From NCBI GenBank assembly GCA_000818945.1, contig KN805376.1, forward strand, positions 25,391 to 89,390: a DNA stretch of 64,000 nucleotides, read 5' to 3'. The notes under the pieces were generated by a model. That model worked only from the letters and a program-made list of their open reading frames with translations, had not been told where the DNA came from and ran no database searches. The first letter of the stretch is position 1. Every line of letters begins with the position of its first letter. Source of the stretch: Schizochytrium sp. CCTCC M209059. Its lineage: Eukaryota > Sar > Bigyra > Thraustochytrida > Thraustochytriidae. Of this stretch, positions 27,600 through 42,000 are shown in pieces. The position numbers and the translations under genes were made by a program.

Positions 27600-29345
27600 T
27601 TACGGCGGGCTTGCAGTGTACGCCTCAGAACTCGAGCTCGATGAAAAGTAAGAGGCAAAGGATTCAGAACGGTCCTTGTTCGTCCCTGCACTTGCGACAC
27701 CGCCACTGGCAGATCCCGGGCGAGCCGCGCGAGGACTCGGAAAACACTCTCTGCGCACGCCACTCCGCGAGAGGCCATGCTCGCGCATGGCTGCCGCGGA
27801 CGTCGGCTTCCCTGTTGACCCACACTTTGCACTCGAGCGAGTCTTGGCGCTCGTCACAAGAGTTCTGTAGGCCGCAGAAAAGGCACAAAAGGCTTCATTC
27901 GCCGCGGAAAGCTGATTCTTGTCCGGATGGAACATGAGAGCCAATTTCTTGAAGCGCCTACGGATGTCGTTGTTCGAAGCCGTGGCCCCAAGACCGAGGC
28001 AAGCAAGCGGATCAGAAGACGAGACATCGGGCATGAGGTCGAGGTCCTCGAGACAGAGGATGGTCTCGTCCCACCCACACTTGAGAAGCCAGGCGCGACG
28101 TTGCGCGCCCGTGTTAGCCTCGTTTTGCTTACGTAGCTGGTCTTTCCGAAGACGCTCCGCCTCGATTTCCGCAGCCATGCGCACCTGCGCCTCGCGAAAA
28201 AGGCGATCTTGCTCCTCTGCGGCCTCGCGTTGCCAGGCCTGCTCGAGTTTCGAATTGAATGACTTGATCTCGGCGAGCCAGCGCCGGTATTTTTCCCGTT
28301 TGCGAGTCGACCCGGGCTGGTCGCTGTACCCGCAAGTGCACTTTTCTTCGCTGTTTTCAACGTCGTCTTGGTCGGGCTCGATTTCCTCAGAGGGTTCCAC
28401 ATAGCAAGGACATTGCGGTAAGTGCTGGTGCTGGTGCTGGTGTTGATGCTCCTGACAGTGCGAGCCGGACCGCTCGCGTGCCATGGGCGAATCGTAGTCA
28501 AAGGCGTGGTGCCGTGCGTCGGCGGCAGCGCGTGTGCTTCCTGGTAAAGACGAGTACCGAGGAGAGCACATTGTCGACTGACTACCGACCGACTTTGAGG
28601 GTGATAAACATGAGGGCCCTCCGCAGAAACCTGCATGAGGGTCCATACCAAAAGCTTGCGTCGCTGTGGACGCCGTCGAGCTGTCGGAATTTTCTTGTAC
28701 AAGATGGATGGTCTTGCGCGGCTTGGGTTTGGGCTTGGGCCGCGTTCGTTTGCCAGGTCCGGTTCTCGAGGTCATCTTCACGCGCTTCTTCCGCGAGAGC
28801 TCCTCCTCGAGACGTTCACGTTCTCGTTTCCGTTCCGCGGCGCGCACGCGTGCGCGCTTGTTCGCCTCACGACGTGCTGCAAGATCTGCTGCCGTAAGTG
28901 CGGCCAGACTCGTCAACCCGTTTGCGGGCGCCTCCTCTTCGGGAAGGGAATCTTCACTGGTGCTGCTGGTGCTGCTCTGGGTGCTACCGCTGCTGGTGCC
29001 GTCACGGCAGCCACCGCTGCCATCCTCGACGTAATGCTTGTTGTGAGGTTGCTCTTGAGACGTTTGGCTATATTCAGAATCGTCTTGCCGGCCCTCTTCG
29101 TGTTGTTCTTGGTGCGACGCCGCTGTCATGGTCGTGGTGTCATCGTGCGTTTGAGCGTCGGCCTGATTCAAATCTTGCCTCGTGCTTTCGGACACGGACA
29201 TCTCGCCGCCGTCCTCTGTTGAGGAATCACGGTCGCTTTCACTGGAGGTAGACTCCAATAGAGTCCTTGTCCTGTCATGAATGCAATCTCTTTCTCCGCG
29301 GAGACGAGAGATCTCGCCCCAGCCTTCTTCTGCTGTGGCGTGCAT
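27600..29345 (-). CDS. J-domain (DnaJ/HSP40) protein
   Basis: 581 residues from the ATG at 29345. A single J domain lies near the C-terminus, residues about 445-500: DPLACLGLGATASNNDIRRR, then FKKLALMFHPDKNQLSAANEAF, with the HPD tripeptide at 473-475 that stimulates Hsp70 ATPase. The rest is mostly low-complexity: a Ser/Glu/Asp-rich N-terminus, a Glu/Arg coiled-coil (RVRAAERKRERERLEEELSR) next to Lys/Arg/Pro-rich residues about 195-215, a His/Gln run (HQHQHQHQHLPQ), a CTCGYSD patch, and a second helix EIEAERLRKDQLRKQNEANT before the J domain. No Gly/Phe or zinc-finger region is present, so it is a class C J protein. The J domain fixes the partner, not the client or site. Confidence 0.85.
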   Translation of the reverse strand: MHATAEEGWGEISRLRGERDCIHDRTRTLLESTSSESDRDSSTEDGGEMSVSESTRQDLNQADAQTHDDTTTMTAASHQEQHEEGRQDDSEYSQTSQEQPHNKHYVEDGSGGCRDGTSSGSTQSSTSSTSEDSLPEEEAPANGLTSLAALTAADLAARREANKRARVRAAERKRERERLEEELSRKKRVKMTSRTGPGKRTRPKPKPKPRKTIHLVQENSDSSTASTATQAFGMDPHAGFCGGPSCLSPSKSVGSQSTMCSPRYSSLPGSTRAAADARHHAFDYDSPMARERSGSHCQEHQHQHQHQHLPQCPCYVEPSEEIEPDQDDVENSEEKCTCGYSDQPGSTRKREKYRRWLAEIKSFNSKLEQAWQREAAEEQDRLFREAQVRMAAEIEAERLRKDQLRKQNEANTGAQRRAWLLKCGWDETILCLEDLDLMPDVSSSDPLACLGLGATASNNDIRRRFKKLALMFHPDKNQLSAANEAFCAFSAAYRTLVTSAKTRSSAKCGSTGKPTSAAAMREHGLSRSGVRRECFPSPRAARPGSASGGVASAGTNKDRSESFASYFSSSSSSEAYTASPP

Positions 29346-31934
29346 TTTCCTCTTTTTTTTTTCACGTTCTCGGTTACACCCAGGAACGGCCTTGATCGCG
29401 TCAAGGTGTACACGTGCGTATGTGCTTAACGCCGTGCGTGTTCTTGTTGTATATTTTCTCCTTGGTCTCTCTGTGCCTTTCTCTTACTTCTTTGGCTCTG
29501 GTGGTTGGCTTGTGTCTTGGCTTGCTTGCAATAACTTGATCTCTCTCTCTCTCCCCCCCCTCTCTACCAGGGCACCGCCGCCTTCGGTCCTCGGCTTTTT
29601 AAAATGTGTGTGGTGTGAGTGCTCGTAATCGCGGTCCGGATTTAGTCCTCTCTTCGTAAGCATTGTTGTGGTCGTGTTAATATTGGTCTCGTTGTCTCGG
29701 TCGTGATGCTGCTGGTGGTGGTGAAATCGGTCTTCATGTTCATGTCCATAGTCTCAATCTGCATGATATACTCGGGCCAACCGGCCATGGTGCTCAACGG
29801 GAAAGACTGTCAGAACAAAAGAAACCAGAACGAGGAAAAAAGTAGAGGCCAGGGCAGCGAGGCGTCGTGTGTCGACCCACTGCTTCTCCCCAGATACGTG
29901 TACTGCAACCTCCAATCCAAACGAAAAAGAGGACCCGATCAATCAGCACAAGATGGCGGTCGTCGCGTGGCTGTTCCCCTTGTCCTCCTTTTCGTCCTCG
30001 TCCTCCGCCAGCTGCGTTGGCTTCTGGAGGTCCTCGCGCTCCTTATTTTCGACGGACAAGTCTTGCCAGGACCAGAGGTTTCCGCGGATGCCTCGCTCGG
30101 GACCTCGCGCGGGCGGGCGGGCGGGCGGGCGGGCAGGCAGGCAGGCGGGGCCGCGGGGCCGGGGCGGGCGCGAGTCGCGAGCGCGCAAGCAGCCGGGCGT
30201 GCGTGCGTGCGAGCGTGCGCGAGGCCTCGGCGGACCTGGCCACGACGCGAGGGCGGCGCAGGCACACGGACTCCGTCAGACGGACTCGGCAGGACTCCGT
30301 CTCGACCTCGGGCGGACGCGCGCGAACTCGACGCCGGGCGCGTGGATCGCCGGCTGTCGCGGGTGCTCGTGCGCGCGTGCGTGCGGGCGGGCGTGCGCGC
30401 GTGCGTGCGTGCGTGCGTGCGAGCGAGCGTACGAGTTCCGTGCAGGCAGGCCTCGAGGCGCGATGCTGCTCGCTGCTGCTCTGATGCTCGTGCGTGCGTG
30501 CGCGCGTGTGTGCGAAAGGCGACTGACTGACTGTGCCTGGCTGGCCACCACTGCACTTTCTTCGATTCTCCATTGGCGGCGGCGGGTTTACAGTCGACTT
30601 TAGGCCGATAGTAAAGTCGGAGTCAAGTCGCGCCAGTGGCCGCGGCCTGTGAAATAAACTTCTATACGTACCACTGCGATAAACAAAAACAAACATGGTG
30701 GACAAACAAAACAAAACAAACACACAGACACACGACCGAAGCGTCCACGTGAAAGTGAAACTGTTCCGGTTTCGCCTTCAGGTAAGTGCCAGGGGTGGCT
30801 ATTCTTCACTCTCGGGGGCGCCGCAAGAGTCAACGAGGGCTCGGAAGCAAGGAAAAGTGACGAGCGTGCACAAAGATGATGGCATGCGTCGAGAGGAGAA
30901 AAGGAGGAAAAGAAAGGTCTCGGGTCCCCACGGAAATGGGGCCGCGCGGAAGCGCAGATTGGTTGGGTCCGAGGGCAGCAGGATGCGGGGCGGGACACTG
31001 TAGGGCAGGCAGGCAGTGGAGTGGTTAGGAATGAAGCTTCATTTCAGGTTAGGTTTGTTGATCCGGGAAAAGGTGGTGCGAGAGAGCAACAGAGAGGTCG
31101 ATCAATGCGCATCGAATCTGGAAGTAGGACTTTCACCCAGGTTTGCTGGCTTCAAGGACACGATTGCAGTGGGGAATAAAATCATGAGCTTCGTTCGCAT
31201 CCGGCTTTCTTCCCTTGCGTTTCGACAATTCGTGAACGTACTACTACGTACTACAATGCATTAATGCTATCAAGTCAAGGGACAATGTATGCGAGACTTC
31301 GTCCCGCTCTTTTGCCACTTTCGCAACTAGTCTCAAGCTGCGTGTCTTCTTGGCTCGTTGCAGGAGGGATGGCGAACAACATTACAGCCGCGCTGACAGT
31401 GGCAGACTCGACCGAAAAGGCCAACTTCTTATACTCTTCCGAGTCTTCAGGTCGGGCGCGGGCCATAAAACTCACATTTTAGCCTTGATCTGGGCCGTAA
31501 ATTAAATTTAGGTGACTTTGTGGTCACGCCCATTTTGGTTTGAGATTGATGAGGCAAAGCGTGGTCAAAGTAAGCAAGCAGTGCTCCAACTCACGATAAA
31601 CGTTCTGCCGGCGAGCTCGCGGGCAGGCAAGCAAGCAAGCAAGAAAGCAAGCAAGCAAGCAAGGAAGCAAGCAAGCAAACTCGTTGCAAAGCTCCGCAGC
31701 AGCAACAGCGCGCAAAGTGAGCAAGACGTTGTCAAGGCATCTTGAGTCGAGGCTCAACGCGGCGCCTCGTGATTGGCAAGGCGTGCCGGGCTGACGGCCC
31801 TGCGCACGGGCAGGCGCAAAGCCTGTCCCTAACGAGCACGGCCGAGCGCGCTTGCTAGCGTGCTCGAACTCCCGTCTTGCTCGCTGCGCAAGGCGAAACA
31901 GATACGGTCCGGCACCTTTGTCACGCGAATTACC
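29346..31934. other. Gene-poor 2.6-kb interval
   Basis: Two parts. The first, 29346-30600, is very GC-rich around 30100-30520, with (GCGG)n at 30108-30136, (GCGT)n at 30200-30215 and 30395-30425; all frames there are Arg/Ala/Cys/Pro strings. The second, 30600-31934, is ordinary intergenic DNA, with AAGC tetramers at 31624-31675 and a palindromic TACTACGTACTAC at 31242-31254. No gene can be supported with confidence apart from the weak ORF listed at 29754. Confidence 0.55.
29754..29942 (-). CDS. Possible small membrane protein or terminal exon
   Basis: A 62-codon frame whose C-terminal half reads as a real membrane span: TRRLAALASTFFLVLVSFVL followed by VFPVEHHGRLARVYHAD. A CAG acceptor-like site (GTTGCAG) lies inside the frame at about 29912, so the piece might be the last exon of a spliced gene. 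The frame upstream at 29943-30188 ends in a hydrophilic KEREDLQKPTQLAEDEDEKE, but I cannot join the two by a convincing donor. No family is recognised. It may be chance. Confidence 0.2.
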   Translation of the reverse strand: MIGSSFSFGLEVAVHVSGEKQWVDTRRLAALASTFFLVLVSFVLTVFPVEHHGRLARVYHAD

Positions 31935-34859
<2,925 letters not shown>

Positions 34860-35641
34860 TGTATAATCTCACGACATGTCTCTTTATTTTTTTTTGGCTC
34901 GAGATAGGTAGTCATAATGCATGTGATGACTGACGCCTTCCTGCTTGTGGACGCAAACCTGCCCTCCCAGCTTCTTGTCTGCGAAAAGTCCGTCTGTCTG
35001 TCCGCCCGCCCGCACGTCGTGCAAGTCTTGCCCTTGTGCAAAGCGAACCCTCCCCACCCCCAAAGGACATAGAGAATCCGCAAACAAACTGCAGTGGATC
35101 CAGGCCCACCCACGGGCTGTGCATCGCCCCGAGTCGTCGCTCAGAGTCATGCCTTTCTCCCTCACCTGCCCGCCTGTAATTTCCAGCGGCCAGCCAGCTC
35201 AGCTAGCTATAGCTAGTTCCACACCCTCGCCGCTGCCTGCTGGAAGTGGCCAGGCAGCCAGCCCAACTGGTTCCCGGCAACCAAACCAGCGCAAGTGGGT
35301 TATCGCAGCTCCCGCAAGTGGACGGCCGGCGCGCGCAAGTGGCGCAAAGCGCGCGCCGCACTTGCGCGGGCTCGTCTCGTCTCGTCTCGTCTCGTCTCGT
35401 CTCGCAAGGAAGAGGCACCTTACTTAGGTATATGTAGTACTACGTACTACTACCTGGTCGAACTCGAACTCGAAGCGGACGTTCGTTCTCCGTCGCAGCA
35501 CAGACGCTTCAAACCAAACACAGATCACGCGCATCGCGTCCGGCGCCGCGGTCCCGGGCGAGCGAGGCCGAGGAGCGCGCAGGCGAGGACGGGCCCGGCC
35601 GCGCCGGGGGCGGCGCTGTGCGGCGGTGCGCGGCGGCGGCG
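34860..35641. other. Intergenic with pentamer tract
   Basis: No gene recognised. (CTCGT)6 at 35371-35400 and the palindromic motif TACTACGTACTAC at 35438-35450 lie upstream of the ATG at 35642. Confidence 0.6.
35371..35400. repeat. (CTCGT)6 pentanucleotide tract
   Basis: Six perfect copies, followed by CTCGC. Confidence 0.92.
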
Positions 35642-36634
35642 ATGGCGACGTGCTTCGCGTTCCTGGGACGGGGCCATGGCGGCGAGGCCGGTACGGCGCG
35701 CCATGGGCCCGATGGAGATGGAGGCCGCGGAGGAGACGCCGGCGCTGTGCGGCGGAGGCGCGGCAGCAGCCTGTACTGCGCCGTGAAGAGGATCAGCTTC
35801 GGCGCGCCCGCGGCCGCCGCGCACGACCTCGGCCTCGGCGCGGGCTGCGTCGCAGACGAGGAGGCCGGCGACGCGGGCACGCGCGACTTGGGACGTTCGA
35901 GAGCCGCCTCGACGGCACCGCGGACGCGGACGCGCACAGCGCGCCGCTCGCGCGCCCGGACGAGGGCGCAGACCGCGGCGGGGACGATGACGCATACGAT
36001 GTCCGTCACGGCCGCGCTCGGAGCACCCGGCCTGCCGGGGTCGAGGAGCAGCGCCGCACGCGGTGCAGGCAGGACGGCCCCTCTCACACTTGTTAACCCG
36101 GCCAGCTCCGGCAACGCGTACAGTAGCAGCGGGAGCGGCGGCAGCAGCAATAGCAGCAGCAACAGCAGCAGCAGGCTGTCGGCCGTGAGAAACTTCTCCC
36201 CGCGTCTTGGCAAGGGTTTGCGGAAAACTTCAACGCGTTTGGACGAGACTTTGCTCGAGCTTGAGACGCAAGTTGAGAACCTCCTCACTGCAGGCGGGCG
36301 ACCCTCCGAAATTGCCGAGGCCTTTGCGGAGCTTGGTGATGCTCAACTTGAGCAAGGCGCGCTCCCGCAAGCTTTGGAAAGCTTTGCCTTTGCGCTCTCT
36401 TATTCATCGCCGAGGGCGCAAGCCGTAGCGTACCTTGGCGTGGCCAAGACACGCTATGCCATGGCGAAGAAATTGTCCAAGACGAAGCGCGCAAAGACTC
36501 GTGAGGAGGCACTACAAGATGTCGAGGCTGCGCTGAAGCTCGTCGCTCGCTTCCACCAAGACACGCCCCTTGAGACCGAGGCAAAGCAGCTGCACAACCT
36601 TGTGCAGGCGCTTCCGTTCAAGGTGTCGGTGTAA
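35642..36634 (+). CDS. TPR-like helical repeat protein; N-terminus uncertain
   Basis: 330 residues from the first ATG in the frame. The C-terminal half is convincing: LDETLLELETQVENLLTAGG, then EIAEAFAELGDAQLEQGALP followed by QALESFAFALSYSSPRAQAV and another helix pair, which looks like two tetratricopeptide-type helical hairpins. Residues 1-150 are Ala/Arg/Gly-rich with no homology visible, and the DNA is so GC-rich that all frames stay open, so the true start may be another ATG, such as that before SVTAALGAPGLPG (36001). A Ser/Gly/Asn run lies at about residues 160-180. The function is unknown. Confidence 0.6.
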   Translation: MATCFAFLGRGHGGEAGTARHGPDGDGGRGGDAGAVRRRRGSSLYCAVKRISFGAPAAAAHDLGLGAGCVADEEAGDAGTRDLGRSRAASTAPRTRTRTARRSRARTRAQTAAGTMTHTMSVTAALGAPGLPGSRSSAARGAGRTAPLTLVNPASSGNAYSSSGSGGSSNSSSNSSSRLSAVRNFSPRLGKGLRKTSTRLDETLLELETQVENLLTAGGRPSEIAEAFAELGDAQLEQGALPQALESFAFALSYSSPRAQAVAYLGVAKTRYAMAKKLSKTKRAKTREEALQDVEAALKLVARFHQDTPLETEAKQLHNLVQALPFKVSV

Positions 36635-36935
36635 ACGCTCTTTTCCCGCCTCCACCTGTTTCCTCGATTTCTCTTCTTCTTCTTCTTCTTCTTCTTCGTC
36701 TACTTTTATTCTCTCTCTGACTATATCCCTATGTGCCAGGTCGTCCTTCCTTTTTAAAAAAAGGATCCTGAGCAATCTTTTGTTTCACCTTCGTCTTTTT
36801 TTACAATTGGCACAACTATTTTCTCCCTACTTCTTCACTACCCGTATCGGGCAAAGTCCCTTCTTTGTGTCTTGGTTGCTCAATTTTTCTGCGAGTGCTC
36901 TTTCGTTACACTGTTCCCAAGACTGACTTCACTTT
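36635..36935. other. Convergent 3' region
   Basis: Pyrimidine-rich with a (CTT)n tract at 36672-36698; nothing else is seen. Confidence 0.6.
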
Positions 36936-38666
36936 CTACAGTTTCGCTCGTGATTTTGCCGGGCTCGACGTTTTCACTTCATTCCAGGCCTCTAACAAGG
37001 CTCGACGAAGAACAGCGAGCTGAACCGCCCGCCATAGCATTCTGAGAATCGTCTTATAGTTCCCGAGAGCCAAAAGGATGGCGCCTGCGTACAAGATCGT
37101 CGGCAGAGCAGGATATTCACGTGCGAGCTGTGCATATCGATCGTAAAGTTCATCAAAATCAATAAGCGGGAGCAAGGCCATTTGAGCGGTGCGCAAAAGC
37201 ATGACCAAAGTTCTCCAGTCTCGTTTGCTCACAAGAATACCAGCTGCAGTCTGCGCAAGTCCTGCGAGCGTGCCGAGCGTTCCAAAGCGTTGAAGGCTGG
37301 AAAAGGCTCGAAAGAGGTCGTCAAAGACCTTGGCACCAAGACCGCCCCCAGTCTCGGCACTCTCCTGCTCCCGTGTGTCGCGGAGAATGAATACGTGATC
37401 CACATTGACCGTAGAGGCCCAAGATGATATGCGGTCACGTTCAGACCCAACCCAGGCTTCCACCTCGATGCATTCTACGTGTCGAAAGAGATCAGGACGG
37501 TTCCGCTGCAACGCAAGAAAGTCCTCCAAGGACCCACTTGCCTCATTTCTTGCATCAAAGTCGAGTCTCAAGCCGACTTCTCGAATGGCCTCGGCAACTT
37601 GTGGACTCGAACTTGCCAAAGTACCTCTGTTTCATGCACAATGCAATGTAGCACAGTGCGACACAGTGCAATGAGAAAGAAAGAACAATGAGCCGCCATG
37701 TAAGGATCGCGCACAAAAGGTCAGCTTTCCGACGACCCTTGGTTTCCCCCTTCATTCCCCCTCTGTTTTAGCTCTTTTGGAAAGAAGACAAATCAAGAAA
37801 ACTTACAAGATAGCGTTTGTGCAAATGCGCCCGTGCGGCGCTTTCACACCTCCACGCGACCGACCATGAGAAAAATCTGGTAGGAAACCCTTGCCAATGA
37901 GTTTTGACATGGCAAGAAAGAGCTGCGCGAGCGAGTACTCTTGGCCGACAAGTCGCTCAAGCTGTTCGAGCCAAGTTTGCCGGACTTGAGGGCTCATGCG
38001 CGGCCGAATGACGCGCGGACTCCTCGAGCTTCGGAGCACGATGTCTAGTGCAAGCGTGCGAATGACAGGTGGACTAATGTGCAGTGCCCGCTGCCGGTCC
38101 AAGACAACTACAACGTGATCATACGTTTGTCCCGTGAGTTTTCTACCCAAAGAGTAGACCGGGCCGGCCGTGGCCAAGAGAATAAGATCCCCAGGCTCTG
38201 GGTCTCCAGACATTTTACTTCGTGCAGCGCTCTCAATCCAGGCATCTTCTTTGCGAGCGCGATCGAGACCTTTTTCGAGAGAAAGACTGTCCGGAGCCAG
38301 TATCCGCGTCAACGCACGTGCAAAAGCCTGCACTGTTCTATCCGTCATAGCTTTTCGGAGATAGCCAAAGACAAACGTGCCACGACAGAGTAGAATATGG
38401 CGCGCGCTGATCTTTTGGTCGGCGCAGCAGCGCCGAGTAAAACGAAGGCACCACGCCAACGACAAAACGAAAAGGCCGACAGCGATTAAAGCTAGGCCGC
38501 CAAGCAGCGAAAGAAGAAAAAGACAACAGACGGAGACGAAGTTGGTATCTGCGCAATGCGTCCTCAGCACCAGTACCCCGGCTTCCCTGCACCTTTGCTT
38601 TGTCTTGCTTTGCTTTGCTTTGCTCTGCTTTGCTTTACTTGCGAAAAGCGGTGCTGGCGCGTCCAA
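36936..38666 (-). CDS. Permuted papain-like (NlpC/P60-superfamily) amidase with membrane segments, two exons; start unresolved
   Basis: Exon 37807-38666 (5' limit not resolved) joins exon 36936-37626 across a 180-bp intron with GTAAGT donor and CAG acceptor; the join keeps frame and runs through the catalytic core. The core is GDLILLATAGPVYSLGRKLT, YDHVVVVLDRQRALHI (candidate His184) and GRICTNAI (candidate Cys282, counted from 38666). After the splice comes SPQVAEAIREVGLRLDFDAR and a SLEDF block, as in YiiX/YaeF-like permuted enzymes where His precedes Cys. A hydrophobic stretch, VSVCCLFLLSLLGGLALIAV, sits at about residue 45. The C-terminal third has further hydrophobic helices (LPTILYAGAILLAL). 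The upstream frame has no ATG before codon 107 (38348), so either translation starts there or an earlier exon exists. Substrate unknown. Confidence 0.7.
38593..38640. repeat. (TTTGC)n pentanucleotide tract
   Basis: About nine degenerate units TTGCT/TTTGC. On the minus strand they are read as the Lys/Gln/Ser-rich start of the amidase frame, which suggests that part is 5' untranslated rather than coding. Confidence 0.85.
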
Positions 38667-38883
38667 GTCGCTCGTGCTTTGTTTTCTTTGGCTCTTGTTT
38701 ATTGATTGATTGATTGATTAATTGATTGATCAACATGTTCCAGTCGTTCTACTCGTGCTTAAAGCTCCAAGAGGTCGAAAAGCTCGAGATCCACCAAGCT
38801 TTCTCCTCCGCGCTCCAAACGCCGAATTGACACTGTGAAGAAGGCGTGGCGCAAGACGCACGGCGCACATCGCTCGAGGCCTG

Positions 38884-38916
<33 letters not shown>

Positions 38917-39084
38917 GTGCAGTTGGCTTGCTTGCTGGCTTGCTTGCTGGCTGGCTGGCTGGCTGGCGTTCGCAGAGGCCTTCAGGTGCGCTGGCGAAGG
39001 CGCTGACATAGATAGACGACGCCAACGCGGCGAGCGCGAGAGACAAAAGTCTAGAGGTGCGGGCAAAGCGACTCGAGAGCCAGA
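38667..39084. promoter_or_regulatory. Divergent intergenic region, amidase / VIP1
   Basis: Contains (ATTG)n at 38699-38729 and tetramer tracts GCTT (38885-38915) and GGCT (38935-38967). No gene seen. Confidence 0.55.
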
Positions 39085-42000
39085 ATGACGGACTACACGC
39101 AATTCGAGAGCGACCTGCTCGACTTTTCGCGCCACGAGTTTGGCGGCCTTGCTAAGCCGACCAAGTCTTCCCCGATCATTGTCGGCATCTGCGCGATGAA
39201 GAAGAAGGCCGAGTCCAAGGCGATGAAGGAAATTATGAACAGGTTGCGGCATCGAGGCGGTATCAACTCGCTCGTTTTTCCAGAAAAGATGATTCTCGAG
39301 GGCCGCATCGAGGACTGGCCGCGCTGCCATAGTCTCATTTGCTTCTTCTCAGACGGTTTCCCGCTCGACAAGGCAGTAGCGTACGCGGAGCTGCGCAAGC
39401 CCTTTTTGGTCAATGAGATCAAGCCCCAATATCTTCTCAAGGATCGGCGGCACGTGATGAAGCTGATGGAAAAGTATGGCGTTCCCACGCCAGAGCACGT
39501 GGTTATGAATCGGTCCGCCGCATCGCCCTCTGGATATCCTGTCGATATCAATAGCGAGGACGACCTCGAAGAATACGATGATTACATTGTCATAAGCGGC
39601 GAGCGCATCGACAAGCCTTTCGTAGAGAAGCCAGTTGATGGTGACGACCATAACATTTACATTTACTACCCGCGTAGCGCGGGTGGAGGAAGCTGCAGGC
39701 TCTTCCGCAAAGTCAACGACCGCAGCAGCGAGTTCTTTCCCGACGTCAACAAGGTGCGACGCAATGGCAGCTTCATTTATGAAAAGTTCATTCGCACCGA
39801 AGGTTCTGATGTCAAGGTGTACACTGTGACGTCAGGGTACGCGCACAGCGAGGCGCGCAAGTCACCCACAATTGACGGAGTGGTCAGCCGCAACGAAGAT
39901 GGCTTTGAGGTGCGTTACCCGGTGCTGCTCAACAATGAAGAAAAGGAGATTGCCGCGCGAATCGTGGCCGCGACGGGCCAGCGCATCTGCGGCTTTGACC
40001 TGCTTCGCTCGGATCGTGATTCCTTTGTCTGCGATGTCAATGGGTGGAGTTTTGTCAAGAACAACCAAAAGTACTATGAGGACTTTGCGCTCATTCTCAG
40101 CGACCTCATTCGTCGCGCGATGGGCATGGCGTCTCCGCAGCGATTCTTTCCTGCAAGTTCGGGCTCTCTCTTCAACGAGGGCTTTGAAGACGACACCTCT
40201 GACACGGACACAGAGTCCGGACCGCCCACCCCGGTTGCAAAGGCGCCTTCACTTCGCGCGGCTTCCTTGGCCTCGCTGAAAGCGTCCGACAATGACGACG
40301 CGACGGACGATAGCCCTCACGAGGAGCTGCGCTGCGTGATTGCAATTGTGCGACATGGAGATCGCACGCCAAAGCAAAAACTCAAGCTCAAGACAACCCA
40401 CCACTCGCTGCTCGCTCTCTTTGACAAGTACGGCTCCGGGAACACCCGCGAGGAGCTCAAGCTCAAGTCGGCGGCGCAGCTGGGCGATGTGCTCAAGATT
40501 CTCTCGCAGCGCATCGACGACGTGCGGCGCGAGCGCGAGGCCCGTTCGGGAGAGGACTCGGATAGCGAGGAGCAAGACTACCTAGACAGCCTCTTGCAGG
40601 CGCGCACCGTTCTAGAAATGCACGGCACTTTTAAGGGCATCAATCGCAAGGTGCAACTGAAACCCACGGATTGGGATCCTGACACGGGCGACATTGTCGA
40701 AGCCCAGTTCATTCTCAAGTGGGGTGGCGTGCTCACGTTTCCGGGCCGGCACCAGGCCGAGCTCATGGGCCAATCATTCCGGCAAAAACTCTATCCTTTC
40801 GATGGTTTGCTGCGCTTGCATTCGACGTACCGCCACGATCTCAAGGTTTATAGTTCAAACGAGGGTCGTGTTCAAGTCACGGCGGCGGCCTTTGCCAAGG
40901 GCCTGCTCAGCTTTACGGGTCACTTGACGCCAATTCTGACAAGCCTTGTGCGCAAGTCTGCCGAAGTAGACAGTCTCTTGGACGACGCGTCGGATGCCAA
41001 GCAGCCAATCGAGAATGTCAAAAAGCGGCTCCACGCTGCGCTCTTGGAAAAGGAGCCCGTTAAGGACGAGATCATGCATCAGGTAGCGCCTACGAGCGCC
41101 TCGTCTCTGACGGATTCCTTCAAGGAGATCGACTTTAATCCACGCGCGGCTATGGGAACGCTGAACCTGCACATTGTGGGTTTGGTCAAGCAACTCCGCG
41201 CTTTAGTCAAGACGCATCGTGAAAAGTTTGGCATCAACAACACGGGCTCTGCGGGTGTGGCAAACACGGGCAAATTGCTCGAGGAAAGCTCGCAGAACGC
41301 CGAGCCTTCCGCAACCGGGGACATCAAGATGAGTGGCGAGGCAAACGAGGGCGTCTCGGCCTCGTTGGGCCGGACCGATGTGGGCCACTCGCTCCAGTCG
41401 ATCGTGTCGGCTGAGAATGGAACAGCTCTTCTGATGGCCTTGCATCGCTGGTCAAAGCTTGAAAAAGACTTTTATGTCCGCAAGAAGGATCGTTTTGATC
41501 TTAGCAAGATCCCAGACATTGCCGACAGCGTCAAGTTCGACATGCTACACAACCAACAGCTCCTCAAGCTGCAGCCGCCGCACTTGCACAAGATCTTCAA
41601 GCTTTCTCTCTCGCTCGCAGACATTGTCGTCCCGCAAGAGTATGGCATGACGCCCGAGGAGAAGAAGAGCATCGGAGGTCGCATCGCACACAACCTGATC
41701 GAAAAGGTGCAAGCGGACTTTGCAAACACGGTCTCGTACTGCATCAATGGTCCCCGGGGCAGCGGGAGCGCCCAGGGCCATTCCGGAAGCGGCCCGGGTG
41801 GATCGGTCACGAGTGGATCTACGCGAAAGCTGTCGCATTTGCAAAAGGTTGACCCGAATACTGTAACTTCGCAGCCTGGGGGGGGCAACAACCAGACTTC
41901 CAATAGTACGAGCAGTTCCGCCGGTGCCAGCGCCAACGCGGCCATGAGCGTTGCTGGGGCAAGTCCACCCGAGACGCCGAACAATGACAGCTGCGATTCC

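Noticed and set aside
29867..30603. Several overlapping GC-rich frames
   Set aside because: Arg/Cys/Ala/Gly strings from GCGG and GCGT repeats on both strands, no homology.
36936..37619. Separate gene starting at TTG 37619
   Set aside because: No ATG at its start; it reads as the second exon of the amidase gene.
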